Assembly: GCA_964490085.1 (NCBI GenBank)
Contig: CAZBAO010000022.1
Coordinates: forward strand, 1-18,831
Direction of reading: 5' to 3'
From: RGIG3009 sp964490085
GTDB lineage: Bacteria; Bacillota; Clostridia; Oscillospirales; Acutalibacteraceae
Length of the DNA stretch: 18,831 nt
Part shown: piece by piece, positions 1 to 7,228 of the stretch
Position numbering within the stretch: the first letter of the stretch is position 1
Layout of the letters: every line of letters starts with the position of its first letter
Notes under the pieces: model-generated
Told to the model about the DNA's origin: nothing
Databases searched by the model: none
The model's input: the letters and a program-made list of their open reading frames with translations, nothing else
Translations under genes and position numbers: made by a program

Positions 1-1446
1 GCCGTTGCCATGGATGGGGTAGAGGGGGAACCCTGCGAGCTCACCGACGAGGTCGTGGAGCGCATCATCGGCGGCTTTGCCTGTTGGTTGTCGGAAAAGG
101 CGGGCAAGCCCTGTACGGCTTTGACCGTTTCGGTCGGCCGTGACAGCCGCTTGTCCGGTCCTCGTATCCGTGATGCCGTCACTCGCACCTTAAGCACTGC
201 CGGTGTTCGCGTGCTGGATTGCGGTCTGTCATCGACTCCCGCCATGTTTATGACCACTGTCGATCTTCAGTGCGACGGTGCTGTTCAGATCACTGCCAGC
301 CATCATCCTTGGCACCGTAACGGCCTCAAGTTCTTTCTGCCGAGCGGCGGCATTGAGGGCAGTGATGTGACGGCTATCTTAGAAAAAGCCGAGGCAGGGG
401 AAAAGCCTGCTCCCGCCGCCGGTACGGTGGAAGCCGTCCCGTACACGACACAGTACGCGGCACGCTTGCGTGACCTGATCGTGAGTGAGTCGGATAACGG
501 CGATCGACCGCTTGCCGGTCTGCATATTGTCGTGGACGCCGGTAACGGTGCCGGTGGCTTTTACGCTACCGAGGTACTGGAGCCTCTCGGTGCTGATGTG
601 TCCGGCAGCCAGTTCTTGGAACCGGACGGCTCGTTCCCGAACCATATTCCGAATCCCGAAAACCCAGAGGCAATGGCGTCGGTCTGTAAGGCGGTCAAAG
701 CCGCAAACGCCGACCTGGGCGTTATCTTTGACACTGATGTAGATCGTGCCGGTTGCGTCGGTGCGGACGGTCGCGAGATCAACCGCAACCGGTTAGTAGC
801 ACTCGCTGCGGCTATCGCTTTGGCGGGAAATGACGGCGGCACCATTGTCACTGATTCCATCACTTCTACGGGACTGAAAACGTTTATTGAGCAAACGCTC
901 GGCGGTGTACACTGCCGTTTTAAACGAGGCTATAAAAACGTGATCAACGAGGCATTGCGCCTCAATGTCGAGGGTGTCAACGCACCCCTTGCCATCGAAA
1001 CCTCCGGTCACGCCGCATTGCGTGACAACTACTTCTTGGATGACGGTGCGTATCTGAGCACCAGAATCATCATAAAGGCGGTACAACTGGGCAAAGAGGG
1101 CAAGACGTTGGATGACCTGATCGCCGCCCTGCCTGAGCCTGTTGAAGGCTGTGAAGTGCGGTATACCATCACCGAACCGGATTTTAAGGCGTACGGTGAA
1201 TGCGTGCTCCGTGATCTGGAAGCGTATGCCGCCGAGCAAGGCTGGCAGGTTGCGGACGACAGCCGCGAAGGTGTGCGTGTGTCGTTCCCGAAAGACAAGG
1301 GGGACGGCTGGTTCTTATTGCGACTGAGCGTCCACGATCCGGTGATGCCGCTGAACGTTGAGAGCGATACCGCCGGCGGGTGCGAGGTCATTTTATCACA
1401 GCTTGCGCCCTTTATTGAAAAGCAAACCAAACTGCGGAGGAAATAA
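1..1446 (+). CDS. Phosphohexomutase (phosphoglucomutase/phosphomannomutase family), 5'-truncated by window edge
   Basis: Interconverts hexose 1- and 6-phosphates in the cytoplasm, feeding cell-envelope and storage sugar synthesis. The reading frame is open from base 1 (Ala-Val-Ala before the ATG at 10). Family members carry an N-terminal stretch before the GEP-LTDE segment, so the ATG at 10 is probably internal and the true start lies upstream. Visible signatures, numbering from that Met: the phosphoserine loop TASHHP with Ser97, the metal-binding loop DTDVDR (241-246) and the sugar-specificity loop ETSGH (330-334), followed by the C-terminal domain IV. These three motifs in order define the alpha-D-phosphohexomutase superfamily. 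Glucose versus mannose specificity cannot be read from them. The gene ends 2 bases before prmA, whose ribosome site overlaps its last codons, so the two are probably co-transcribed. Confidence 0.93.
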   Translation, partial: AVAMDGVEGEPCELTDEVVERIIGGFACWLSEKAGKPCTALTVSVGRDSRLSGPRIRDAVTRTLSTAGVRVLDCGLSSTPAMFMTTVDLQCDGAVQITASHHPWHRNGLKFFLPSGGIEGSDVTAILEKAEAGEKPAPAAGTVEAVPYTTQYAARLRDLIVSESDNGDRPLAGLHIVVDAGNGAGGFYATEVLEPLGADVSGSQFLEPDGSFPNHIPNPENPEAMASVCKAVKAANADLGVIFDTDVDRAGCVGADGREINRNRLVALAAAIALAGNDGGTIVTDSITSTGLKTFIEQTLGGVHCRFKRGYKNVINEALRLNVEGVNAPLAIETSGHAALRDNYFLDDGAYLSTRIIIKAVQLGKEGKTLDDLIAALPEPVEGCEVRYTITEPDFKAYGECVLRDLEAYAAEQGWQVADDSREGVRVSFPKDKGDGWFLLRLSVHDPVMPLNVESDTAGGCEVILSQLAPFIEKQTKLRRK

Positions 1447-1448
1447 AT

Positions 1449-2372
1449 ATGGAATGGACGGAAATACAGATCCGTGTTCCCACGGCCGATACCGATGAAG
1501 CTGCTGCGATCGCGAATATGATCGTGCCGTACGGTATCTACATTGAGGATTACAGCGATTTGGAGCAGGGCGCCAGAGAGATCGCGCACATCGATCTGAT
1601 CGATGAGGAACTGTTAAAACGCGATCGCACCGTTACCTGTATTCACATTTACATTGATCCGCAGGAGAACCCCACCGAAGCGATCGCCTTTTTGCGCGAA
1701 CGGTATGCAGCGGTCGGCATTACGTCCGAGGTTGCCGCCGACACTGTCAGCGAGCAGGATTGGGCGAACCAGTGGAAGCAGTATTTCAAGCCCCTGCCGG
1801 TCGGTGACCGTTTGTTGATCTGTCCCACTTGGGAGGAAACGGACAATCCGGACGGACGATTGGTGTTGTCCATTGATCCCGGTATGGCGTTTGGTACGGG
1901 TGGCCACGACACCACTCGTATGGTGTTGGAAGCGATGCAGCCGCACTTAACACCTGACAGTGCGGTGCTGGATGTCGGCTGCGGAAGCGGTATTCTGTCG
2001 ATCGCCTCGCTGTTGCTCGGCGCCAAGACGGCAACCGGTGTCGATATCGACGCACTGGCTGTCAAGACCGCCATCGAAAACGGTGAACTCAACGGTATGT
2101 GCGCACCGCGCTATACCATTTCGGAGGGCGACCTGGTCGACAAGATCAGCGGCGAATACGATGTCGTGCTGGCGAACATTGTTGCGGATGCGATCAAGCT
2201 GTTGTCACCTGCTATTCCGGCGTTCTTGAAGCCGAACGGTATCTATATCGTGTCCGGCATCATCGCCGAACGCGGTGACGAGGTGCAGTCTTGCCTTACA
2301 GACTGCGGCTTTGTTGTTGTCGAACGTCACGGGCACGGCGGTTGGCTGTGCTTTGTATGTAGAAAGGATTAA
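1449..2372 (+). CDS. prmA: Ribosomal protein L11 methyltransferase
   Basis: SAM-dependent methyltransferase that methylates ribosomal protein L11. At 307 residues it has the usual family length. An N-terminal L11-recognition domain (about 1-100) is followed by the linker motif around EQDWANQWKQYFKP (102-115). The catalytic domain carries GTGGH (149-153), the SAM-binding loop DVGCGSG (175-181) and LANIVADAI (241-249), the NPPY-type position of this family. The start at 1449 is preceded by CGGAGG at a suitable distance. It sits 2 bases after the phosphohexomutase and 4 bases before rsmE. The prmA-rsmE pair is a common Firmicutes arrangement and supports both assignments. Confidence 0.96.
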   Translation: MEWTEIQIRVPTADTDEAAAIANMIVPYGIYIEDYSDLEQGAREIAHIDLIDEELLKRDRTVTCIHIYIDPQENPTEAIAFLRERYAAVGITSEVAADTVSEQDWANQWKQYFKPLPVGDRLLICPTWEETDNPDGRLVLSIDPGMAFGTGGHDTTRMVLEAMQPHLTPDSAVLDVGCGSGILSIASLLLGAKTATGVDIDALAVKTAIENGELNGMCAPRYTISEGDLVDKISGEYDVVLANIVADAIKLLSPAIPAFLKPNGIYIVSGIIAERGDEVQSCLTDCGFVVVERHGHGGWLCFVCRKD

Positions 2373-2376
2373 CGCT

Positions 2377-3102
2377 ATGTCGCGCTTTTTCGTTGCTCCG
2401 TTTGACGGAGATACGGCCGTTATCAGCGGACAGGATGCCCACCATATCGCGCGGGTATTGCGTATGCAGGTCGGCGATGAGTTGACGCTGTGCGATGCCA
2501 AGGGGACGGATTACGCCTGTGAGATCACAGCCGTGAGTGACGGCGAGGTATCGCTTCACGTGCGTGACCGTGCGCCGTCGGCTACTGAGCCGACCACCTC
2601 GGTCACGCTGTACCAGGGACTCCCCAAAAGTGAAAAAATGGAATGGATCATCCAGAAATGCGTGGAGATCGGTATTACCCGTATTGTTCCGGTAGCGATG
2701 TCCCGTTGCGTGGTGAAATTAAACGGTGCGGACGGCGAGAAAAAGCAGACTCGCTGGCAGAAGATCGCCGCGGGCGCCGCGGAGCAAAGCGGCAGAGGGA
2801 TCATTCCCGAAGTGGCCGTTCCCATCACCTTTGATGCTATGTTGACAGCTCTCCGAAACGAGTATGCCGTCACCTTTTACGAGGGCGGCGGCACATCGCT
2901 TTCAGCATTAGTCGGGGAAGATACCCGTGAGGTGTCCATCGTGATCGGCCCCGAGGGCGGTTTTTCGTTGGATGAGATTGAAAAATTACGTGAAAACAGT
3001 GCACACATTGCCACGCTCGGTAAACGTATCCTGCGCTGTGAGACCGCGCCGCTCGTAGCACTGTCGGTTATTATGCAGTTGACCGGCAATATGAATTTAT
3101 GA
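2377..3102 (+). CDS. rsmE: 16S rRNA (uracil1498-N3)-methyltransferase
   Basis: SPOUT-class methyltransferase that modifies U1498 of 16S rRNA. I chose the ATG at 2377 (MSRFFVAP) over an in-frame ATG at 2275. The earlier start would overlap prmA by about 100 bases, whereas 2377 follows AAAGGA and gives 241 residues, the usual size. The N-terminal PUA-like domain spans about 1-70. The SPOUT knot carries GPEGGFSLDEIE (191-202) and LGKRILRCETA (214-224), both RsmE signatures that form the SAM-binding knot. The stop codon is directly followed by the -35 element of the next gene's promoter. Confidence 0.95.
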   Translation: MSRFFVAPFDGDTAVISGQDAHHIARVLRMQVGDELTLCDAKGTDYACEITAVSDGEVSLHVRDRAPSATEPTTSVTLYQGLPKSEKMEWIIQKCVEIGITRIVPVAMSRCVVKLNGADGEKKQTRWQKIAAGAAEQSGRGIIPEVAVPITFDAMLTALRNEYAVTFYEGGGTSLSALVGEDTREVSIVIGPEGGFSLDEIEKLRENSAHIATLGKRILRCETAPLVALSVIMQLTGNMNL

Positions 3103-3130
3103 TTGCAAATCGGGAAAATTATGATACAAT
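3103..3130 (+). promoter_or_regulatory. Sigma-A-type promoter for the DUF1858 gene
   Basis: TTGCAA (3103-3108), 16-base spacer, TACAAT (3125-3130) with an upstream TG at 3122-3123 that makes an extended -10. It begins at the base after the rsmE stop codon and lies about 25 bases upstream of the start codon at 3156. Transcription should start near 3137. Confidence 0.75.
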
Positions 3131-3155
3131 AGAGATAACAGAAAGGATGATAATC

Positions 3156-3353
3156 ATGAAAGTAACAAAAGATACGGTTATTGGTGAGATTTTGGATATG
3201 GACCGTACGACAGCTCCCTATTTCTTGGAAATGGGTATGCATTGCCTTGGTTGCCCGTCCGCTCGAGGCGAAACGCTGGCGCAGGCGTGTGCCGTGCACG
3301 GCGTGGATGCCGACGAATTGGTTGCGAAGATCAACGCACATTTAGAAAAATAA
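3156..3353 (+). CDS. DUF1858 small CxxC protein
   Basis: A 65-residue cytoplasmic protein of the DUF1858 family, also known as the redox-disulfide domain found near or fused to hybrid-cluster proteins and oxidoreductases. Its biochemical role is not established. The start at 3156 (MKVTKDTV) is chosen because GAAAGGATG precedes it at good spacing and because an in-frame ATG at 3099 would lie upstream of the promoter. The motif C30-L-G-C33 with preceding EMGMH and following PSARGE is the family's hallmark and could bind metal or form a disulfide. It has its own promoter and is followed immediately by a terminator hairpin, so it is likely expressed partly as a monocistron. No oxidoreductase lies beside it here. 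Confidence 0.88.
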   Translation: MKVTKDTVIGEILDMDRTTAPYFLEMGMHCLGCPSARGETLAQACAVHGVDADELVAKINAHLEK

Positions 3354-3360
3354 AATCACC

Positions 3361-3388
3361 AAAGGCAGTTCGTACGAACTGCCTTTTT
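3361..3388 (+). terminator. Perfect-palindrome hairpin terminator upstream of trmK
   Basis: AAAGGCAGTTC, loop GTAC, GAACTGCCTTT: a perfect 26-base palindrome (3361-3386) running into five T residues. It sits 7 bases after the DUF1858 stop and 14 bases before the trmK start, with the trmK ribosome site AAGGAG (3392-3397) right behind it. There is no room for a promoter between the hairpin and trmK. Confidence 0.85.
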
Positions 3389-3402
3389 CACAAGGAGAAA
3401 GC

Positions 3403-4053
3403 ATGTTAGATGCTCGTTTAACGCAGGTTGCGGCATTTGTCCGTAAGGGCAGCCGTCTTGCCGATATCGGTACTGATCACGCTCTTTTGCCGGCAGAACT
3501 TGTGCGGCAAGGGGTATGTACGTACGCAATCGCGTCGGATATTAAAAAAGGACCGGTAGCCGCCGCTACCCGTACTGTCGCAGAGGCGGGGCTTGCTGAT
3601 AAAATCAATATTCGTTTGGGAAGCGGGCTTGAAACCGTCGAACCGGATGAGGTGGATGATATCGTGATCGCCGGTATGGGCGGAGAGACCATCGCCATGA
3701 TCCTCGCTGCCGCGCGGTGGGTACGGGATGGCCACTATCGGCTTGTTCTACAGCCGATGACCCGTGTCGAGAAACTACGCCGCTATTTGTGGGAAAACGG
3801 ATTTGATATTGTCACCGAGGCGGTCGTGCAAGACGGCAAACATTGGTACACCGTCATTCACACGGTGTTTTCCGGCAACGCCTTTGTACCGGACGAGCTT
3901 TTATGCCACGTCGGCAGGATTCCGCTGCCGGAGGGCGCGGGCTACCTGCAAACCGTTAAAAACCGTCTGCACAAGCAGCAAAAAGGCGATCCAACCGCGG
4001 CAGAACTATTGCGACAGATTGATGAGTATGAACAAAACGGAGGTACCGTATGA
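3403..4053 (+). CDS. trmK: tRNA (adenine22-N1)-methyltransferase
   Basis: SAM-dependent enzyme that makes m1A22 in bacterial tRNAs, found mainly in Gram-positive bacteria. At 216 residues it matches the family in length. The Rossmann SAM-binding segment is LADIGTDHALLPAELV near the N-terminus (about 19-34). VDDIVIAGMGGETIAMIL is the conserved catalytic-face motif, followed by LQPM about 15 residues later. A helical C-terminal region (about 170-216) fits the TrmK tRNA-contact extension. The ribosome site AAGGAG lies 5 bases before the ATG. The stop overlaps the next start by 4 bases (ATGA), the usual coupling of trmK with the Nif3-like gene in Firmicutes. Confidence 0.95.
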   Translation: MLDARLTQVAAFVRKGSRLADIGTDHALLPAELVRQGVCTYAIASDIKKGPVAAATRTVAEAGLADKINIRLGSGLETVEPDEVDDIVIAGMGGETIAMILAAARWVRDGHYRLVLQPMTRVEKLRRYLWENGFDIVTEAVVQDGKHWYTVIHTVFSGNAFVPDELLCHVGRIPLPEGAGYLQTVKNRLHKQQKGDPTAAELLRQIDEYEQNGGTV

Positions 4054-4793
4054 CCGTACAGGATATTTTTGAACTGTTACAGCAAAAAGCCCCACTTGCA
4101 CTCGCTGAGGAATGGGATAACGCCGGCCTTTTGGTCGGTGACGGCAAGACAGAAGTGAAAACGGTCGTGGTGGCACTGGATGTGACAAACGCAGTGATCG
4201 GTCGCGCAACAGAAGCTCACGCCGAACTGATCGTTACTCACCATCCCGTGATCTTTGATGCCCTCAAGAACGTGACGGCAGATAGCCTTGTGTATCGCTT
4301 GGCGAGTGCGGGTGTATCCGTTATCTCAATGCACACCAATGCCGATAAAGCCGAGGGCGGTGTCAACGACTGCCTTTGTGAAAAACTGGGGTTGTCCGAT
4401 ATTGAAATTGCTCCCGACGGCATGAGCCGCATCGGCAAACTGCCCGCCTCTATGACGGCGGACGTGTTTGCAACCTATGTGGCACAGTGCCTGGATACCG
4501 CGGTGCGCGTGAAAGCAGGCGCCGATATGATCCGTACGGTGGCACTGTGCGGCGGCGGCGGAGCCGATCTGGTGTTGTCATTGTTGGATACGGCGGATGC
4601 CGCTCTCACAGGCGAGGTGAAGCACCATGAGTGGTTGTCCGTTCCATTAGCCAAAACGTTAGTGGACGGCGGTCATTACGCCACCGAGATCGTGATCACC
4701 GACCGCTTTTGCGAGTGGCTTCACGATGCCTTCCCGAATTTGAATATCATACTTTACAAGGGCGAAGCACCCTATAAGACCATGAAGGAGTAA
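4050..4793 (+). CDS. Nif3-like dinuclear metal centre protein (YqfO/GTP cyclohydrolase I type 2 family)
   Basis: A Nif3/DUF34 family protein, predicted to be a toroidal hexamer with a two-metal site. Some homologues are labelled GTP cyclohydrolase I type 2, but the physiological reaction is uncertain. Metal-ligand motifs are visible: VTHHPVIF, SMHTNADKAEGGVND, and near the C-terminus DGGHYATE. The N-terminal EEWDNAGLLVGD is also characteristic. At 247 residues this is the short form without the PII-like insert found in B. subtilis YqfO (about 370 residues). It overlaps trmK by 4 bases and carries the ribosome site of rqcH in its last codons, so the three genes are translationally linked. Confidence 0.92.
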   Translation: MTVQDIFELLQQKAPLALAEEWDNAGLLVGDGKTEVKTVVVALDVTNAVIGRATEAHAELIVTHHPVIFDALKNVTADSLVYRLASAGVSVISMHTNADKAEGGVNDCLCEKLGLSDIEIAPDGMSRIGKLPASMTADVFATYVAQCLDTAVRVKAGADMIRTVALCGGGGADLVLSLLDTADAALTGEVKHHEWLSVPLAKTLVDGGHYATEIVITDRFCEWLHDAFPNLNIILYKGEAPYKTMKE

Positions 4794-4798
4794 TCTAT

Positions 4799-6556
4799 AT
4801 GGCGATCGACGGCGCATACCTGCACTGTTTGCGGCAGGAAATGGAAACGCGGCTGCAAGGCGCGCGTGTGGATAAAATACACCAGCCCTCCAAGGAGGAG
4901 CTGGTGCTTGCGTTGCGCTCGCTTTCCGGCACCTTCAAACTGTACCTCTCCGCGCGCGTGAATTCGCCGCGCGTTCACTTTACCGAGATTGCTCTCGAAA
5001 ACCCGCCGTCACCGCCGATGTTCTGTATGCTTTTGCGTAAGCGGTTGACCGGAGCACGCTTGGTAGCTGTTCGTCAGATCGGACTGGAGCGGGTACTCTA
5101 TTTTGATTTCGATGCCGTCAACGAGCTTGGTGACATGGTGCGTCTGACGCTTGCGGTTGAGGTGATGGGGCGGTACAGTAACATCATTCTCATTGACGGC
5201 GACGACCGCGTTGTGGATGCAATCAAACGTGTGGATCTGACGATGTCCCCGATGCGCCCGATCTTACCCGGCATCGGTTACGTTGTCCCGCTGGTAGACT
5301 CGGTGCGTGTTGATCTCCTTGGCAACACCGTCGAGGAGGTTGCCGCTCGCATTATGGAAGGCGCTGCGCCGCTTGACCGCGCGATCCGTTCCTGCACGCA
5401 AGGACTCTCGCCGCTTGTGTGCCGCGAAATTGCGGCGCAAACGCTGCATGGGGAAGAGGATACCGGCACGCTCACTGAGACACAGCAGCACCGTTTGGAG
5501 CGGGCGCTGTACCGTATCCGTCAGGCGTTGCTTTTACCCGATAAACGTACGCCGTACATCCTGTACCGCACCGATCATACGCCGCTCGATTTCAGTTTTC
5601 TGCCCATCACGCAGTACGGTCTGTCTGCGATCGGACGTGAAGTGGAGGGCTTCTCTCGCTTGCTGGACGAATTTTACGCCGAAAAAGACGCGGCAGAACG
5701 GATGCGTCAGCGTTCGCAGGACATCTGGCGCGTGCTGAATACAACGGTGGACCGCATTTCCCGCAAACTGAATAACCAGCGCCGCGAGCTTGCCGATTCC
5801 GGCAAACGCGATGAAAAACGGCTGTATGCCGATCTGATCAATGCCAATCTTCACGCGATTCCAAAAGGTGCCGAAAAAGCGGAGCTTGTCAACTATTACG
5901 ACGAGGCGTGTCCCACCGTCAGTGTTCCGCTGGATCCGGCGCTGTCCGCCACACAGAATGCGCAAAAATATTATAAAGAGTATCGCAAAGCCAAAACGGC
6001 TGAGGAAATACTCGGTCAACAGATCGCACTCGGCGAACAGGATCTTGTGTATTTGGATTCCGTGTTTGACGCCTTGTCCCGTGCGACTACGGTGCGGGAA
6101 CTGGATGAATTGCGTGCGGAGCTTGTCAGTACCGGGTATCTGCGACGGCAGAGCGGCAAACAAAAACCGCCACCGCCGACCAAACCGTTGGAATTTGTGT
6201 CGGATGACGGCTTTACCATTTTGGTGGGACGCAATAACGTACAGAACGATAAGCTCACCACCCGCATCGCTAAGGGAAGTGACTGGTGGTTCCATACCAA
6301 AAATATTGCCGGTTCGCATACGGTGATCCTCACAGACGGTGTTACCCCGCCGGATGAAACACTGATGCAAGCGGCGATCTTGGCGGCTACTCATTCCAAA
6401 GCCGCTGACTCCGCACAGGTTCCGGTGGATTATACGCAGATCAAATATGTTAAAAAACCGGCGGGAGCTAAGCCAGGTATGGTGATCTATGAAACCAACC
6501 GTACCGTGTATGTCACTCCCGATAAAGCGTTAGCGGCACGCCTGAGAAAAGCATAA
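4799..6556 (+). CDS. rqcH: Rqc2 homologue RqcH (NFACT protein, ribosome quality control)
   Basis: The bacterial Rqc2 binds stalled 50S-peptidyl-tRNA complexes and recruits tRNA-Ala to add C-terminal alanine tails that target the nascent chain for degradation. Older databases call this family fibronectin-binding protein. The 585 residues show the NFACT-N domain (1 to about 210, with IHQPSKEELV, NPPSPPMFCMLLRK and EVMGRYSNIILID), a helix-hairpin-helix region, a coiled-coil arm (about 265-420) and the NFACT-R/DUF814 domain (about 468-575, with DDGFTILVGRNN and SDWWFHTKNIAGSH). One oddity is that the position matching Asp97 of B. subtilis RqcH is Glu97 here (GLERVLYF), although Arg98 is kept. The start at 4799 follows GAAGGAG inside the end of the preceding gene. 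Confidence 0.95.
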   Translation: MAIDGAYLHCLRQEMETRLQGARVDKIHQPSKEELVLALRSLSGTFKLYLSARVNSPRVHFTEIALENPPSPPMFCMLLRKRLTGARLVAVRQIGLERVLYFDFDAVNELGDMVRLTLAVEVMGRYSNIILIDGDDRVVDAIKRVDLTMSPMRPILPGIGYVVPLVDSVRVDLLGNTVEEVAARIMEGAAPLDRAIRSCTQGLSPLVCREIAAQTLHGEEDTGTLTETQQHRLERALYRIRQALLLPDKRTPYILYRTDHTPLDFSFLPITQYGLSAIGREVEGFSRLLDEFYAEKDAAERMRQRSQDIWRVLNTTVDRISRKLNNQRRELADSGKRDEKRLYADLINANLHAIPKGAEKAELVNYYDEACPTVSVPLDPALSATQNAQKYYKEYRKAKTAEEILGQQIALGEQDLVYLDSVFDALSRATTVRELDELRAELVSTGYLRRQSGKQKPPPPTKPLEFVSDDGFTILVGRNNVQNDKLTTRIAKGSDWWFHTKNIAGSHTVILTDGVTPPDETLMQAAILAATHSKAADSAQVPVDYTQIKYVKKPAGAKPGMVIYETNRTVYVTPDKALAARLRKA

Positions 6557-6559
6557 GAA

Positions 6560-6598
6560 AAAACGCTCTTGCATTTTTGTTTTTTGCAAGAGCGTTTT
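6560..6598. terminator. Bidirectional intrinsic terminator between rqcH and the minus-strand operon
   Basis: Left arm AAAACGCTCTTGCA (6560-6573), right arm TGCAAGAGCGTTTT (6585-6598), 11-base loop. T-rich sequence follows on the plus strand, and a run of T follows on the minus strand, so it can serve both converging transcripts. Confidence 0.9.
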
Positions 6599-6604
6599 AT
6601 ATTT

Positions 6605-6898
6605 TTAATTTTCCGCGAGTGCGCGTTCCAGCCAGATACTGCCGATATCCATCGCATTGTACAGACCGTTTTTCTCGCTTTTCTTTAAGATGCGATCTTT
6701 TAAGCGGACTTCCGGATCCGTCAGCAACAGCTGAACCTGAATCTTATCCGCCACCGTCATCTCACCAACGGTTTTGGTGGAGAGGATCTGCAGTACGACG
6801 ACGCATTTCTCTGCCATATCTCCATAATACAAGACATTACCGCTGCGCACCAACGGCTTGCCCTTGTATGTGAGCAATTTTTCTTGCTTTTCAGCCAT
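6605..6898 (-). CDS. Conserved hypothetical protein, 97 residues, next to ireB
   Basis: A small soluble protein with no signal peptide, membrane segment or Cys motif. It has the segments LLTYKGKPLVRSGNVLYYGD near the N-terminus, LQILSTKTVGEMTVADKIQVQL in the middle and KSEKNGLYNAMDIGSIWLERAL near the C-terminus. From memory, similar short proteins occur in Clostridia and are unnamed; I cannot assign a function. The start at 6898 is preceded by CGAGGA about 10 bases upstream. It follows ireB after a 19-base gap and ends just before the shared terminator, so it is the last gene of that operon. Confidence 0.8.
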   Translation of the reverse strand: MAEKQEKLLTYKGKPLVRSGNVLYYGDMAEKCVVVLQILSTKTVGEMTVADKIQVQLLLTDPEVRLKDRILKKSEKNGLYNAMDIGSIWLERALAEN

Positions 6899-6917
6899 GA
6901 TGTTTTATCCTCGTTTC

Positions 6918-7163
6918 TTAGTCGTTCAAGTAGGAGCGTACCATCGCACGCAATAACTCGTCACGGTCAACCTTACGAATCAGACTACGAGCATTGTTGT
7001 GCGTGGTGATATAGGTCGGATCCTCGGACAGAATGTATCCGACGATCTGATTGATAGGATTATATCCTTTCTCGCGCAACGCGTCATAAACAGCAGTGAG
7101 AACCTGCTTCATTTGCTGATCTTTATCCTCGTTCACCGAGAAGGTCATGGTTTTATCTAACAT
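6918..7163 (-). CDS. ireB: IreB family regulatory phosphoprotein (UPF0297)
   Basis: IreB in Enterococcus faecalis is a small dimeric substrate of the Ser/Thr kinase IreK and phosphatase IreP that negatively affects cephalosporin resistance. The family is widespread in Firmicutes. The 81-residue product contains the conserved N-terminal TMTF segment with two threonines (Thr5, Thr7, the region phosphorylated in E. faecalis), then YDALREKGYNPINQIVGYIL and the RKVDRDELLR segment typical of UPF0297. The start at 7163 (MLDKTMTF) is preferred over an in-frame ATG 15 bases upstream, because the GGGAGGAAT ribosome site lies between the two. Its usual partner ruvX is not next to it; the 97-residue hypothetical gene follows instead. 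Confidence 0.93.
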   Translation of the reverse strand: MLDKTMTFSVNEDKDQQMKQVLTAVYDALREKGYNPINQIVGYILSEDPTYITTHNNARSLIRKVDRDELLRAMVRSYLND

Positions 7164-7196
7164 TCGGATTCCTCCCATCCTAAGTAACTACCTATC

Positions 7197-7225
7197 AGTA
7201 TACGCTATTATTTGTGAAATTGCAA
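7197..7225 (-). promoter_or_regulatory. Promoter for ireB and the downstream hypothetical gene
   Basis: Read on the minus strand: TTGCAA (7225-7220), 17-base spacer, TATACT (7202-7197), upstream of the ireB ribosome site. The -35 begins 3 bases after the pheT stop. I see no terminator between pheT and ireB, so read-through from pheST may add to this promoter. Confidence 0.75.
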
Positions 7226-7228
7226 GTG

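Noticed and set aside
1029..1589. Minus-strand frame of 186 codons spanning the phosphohexomutase/prmA junction
   Set aside because: It is a shadow of two well-supported plus-strand genes and has no signature of its own.
2275..2376. N-terminal extension of rsmE from an ATG at 2275
   Set aside because: It would overlap prmA by about 100 bases and add residues not found in RsmE. The ATG at 2377 has a ribosome site and gives the normal length.
5534..6394. Long minus-strand frame of 286 codons inside rqcH
   Set aside because: It is fully antisense to a clear NFACT gene, shows low-complexity arginine/isoleucine-rich shadow composition, and has no family motif.
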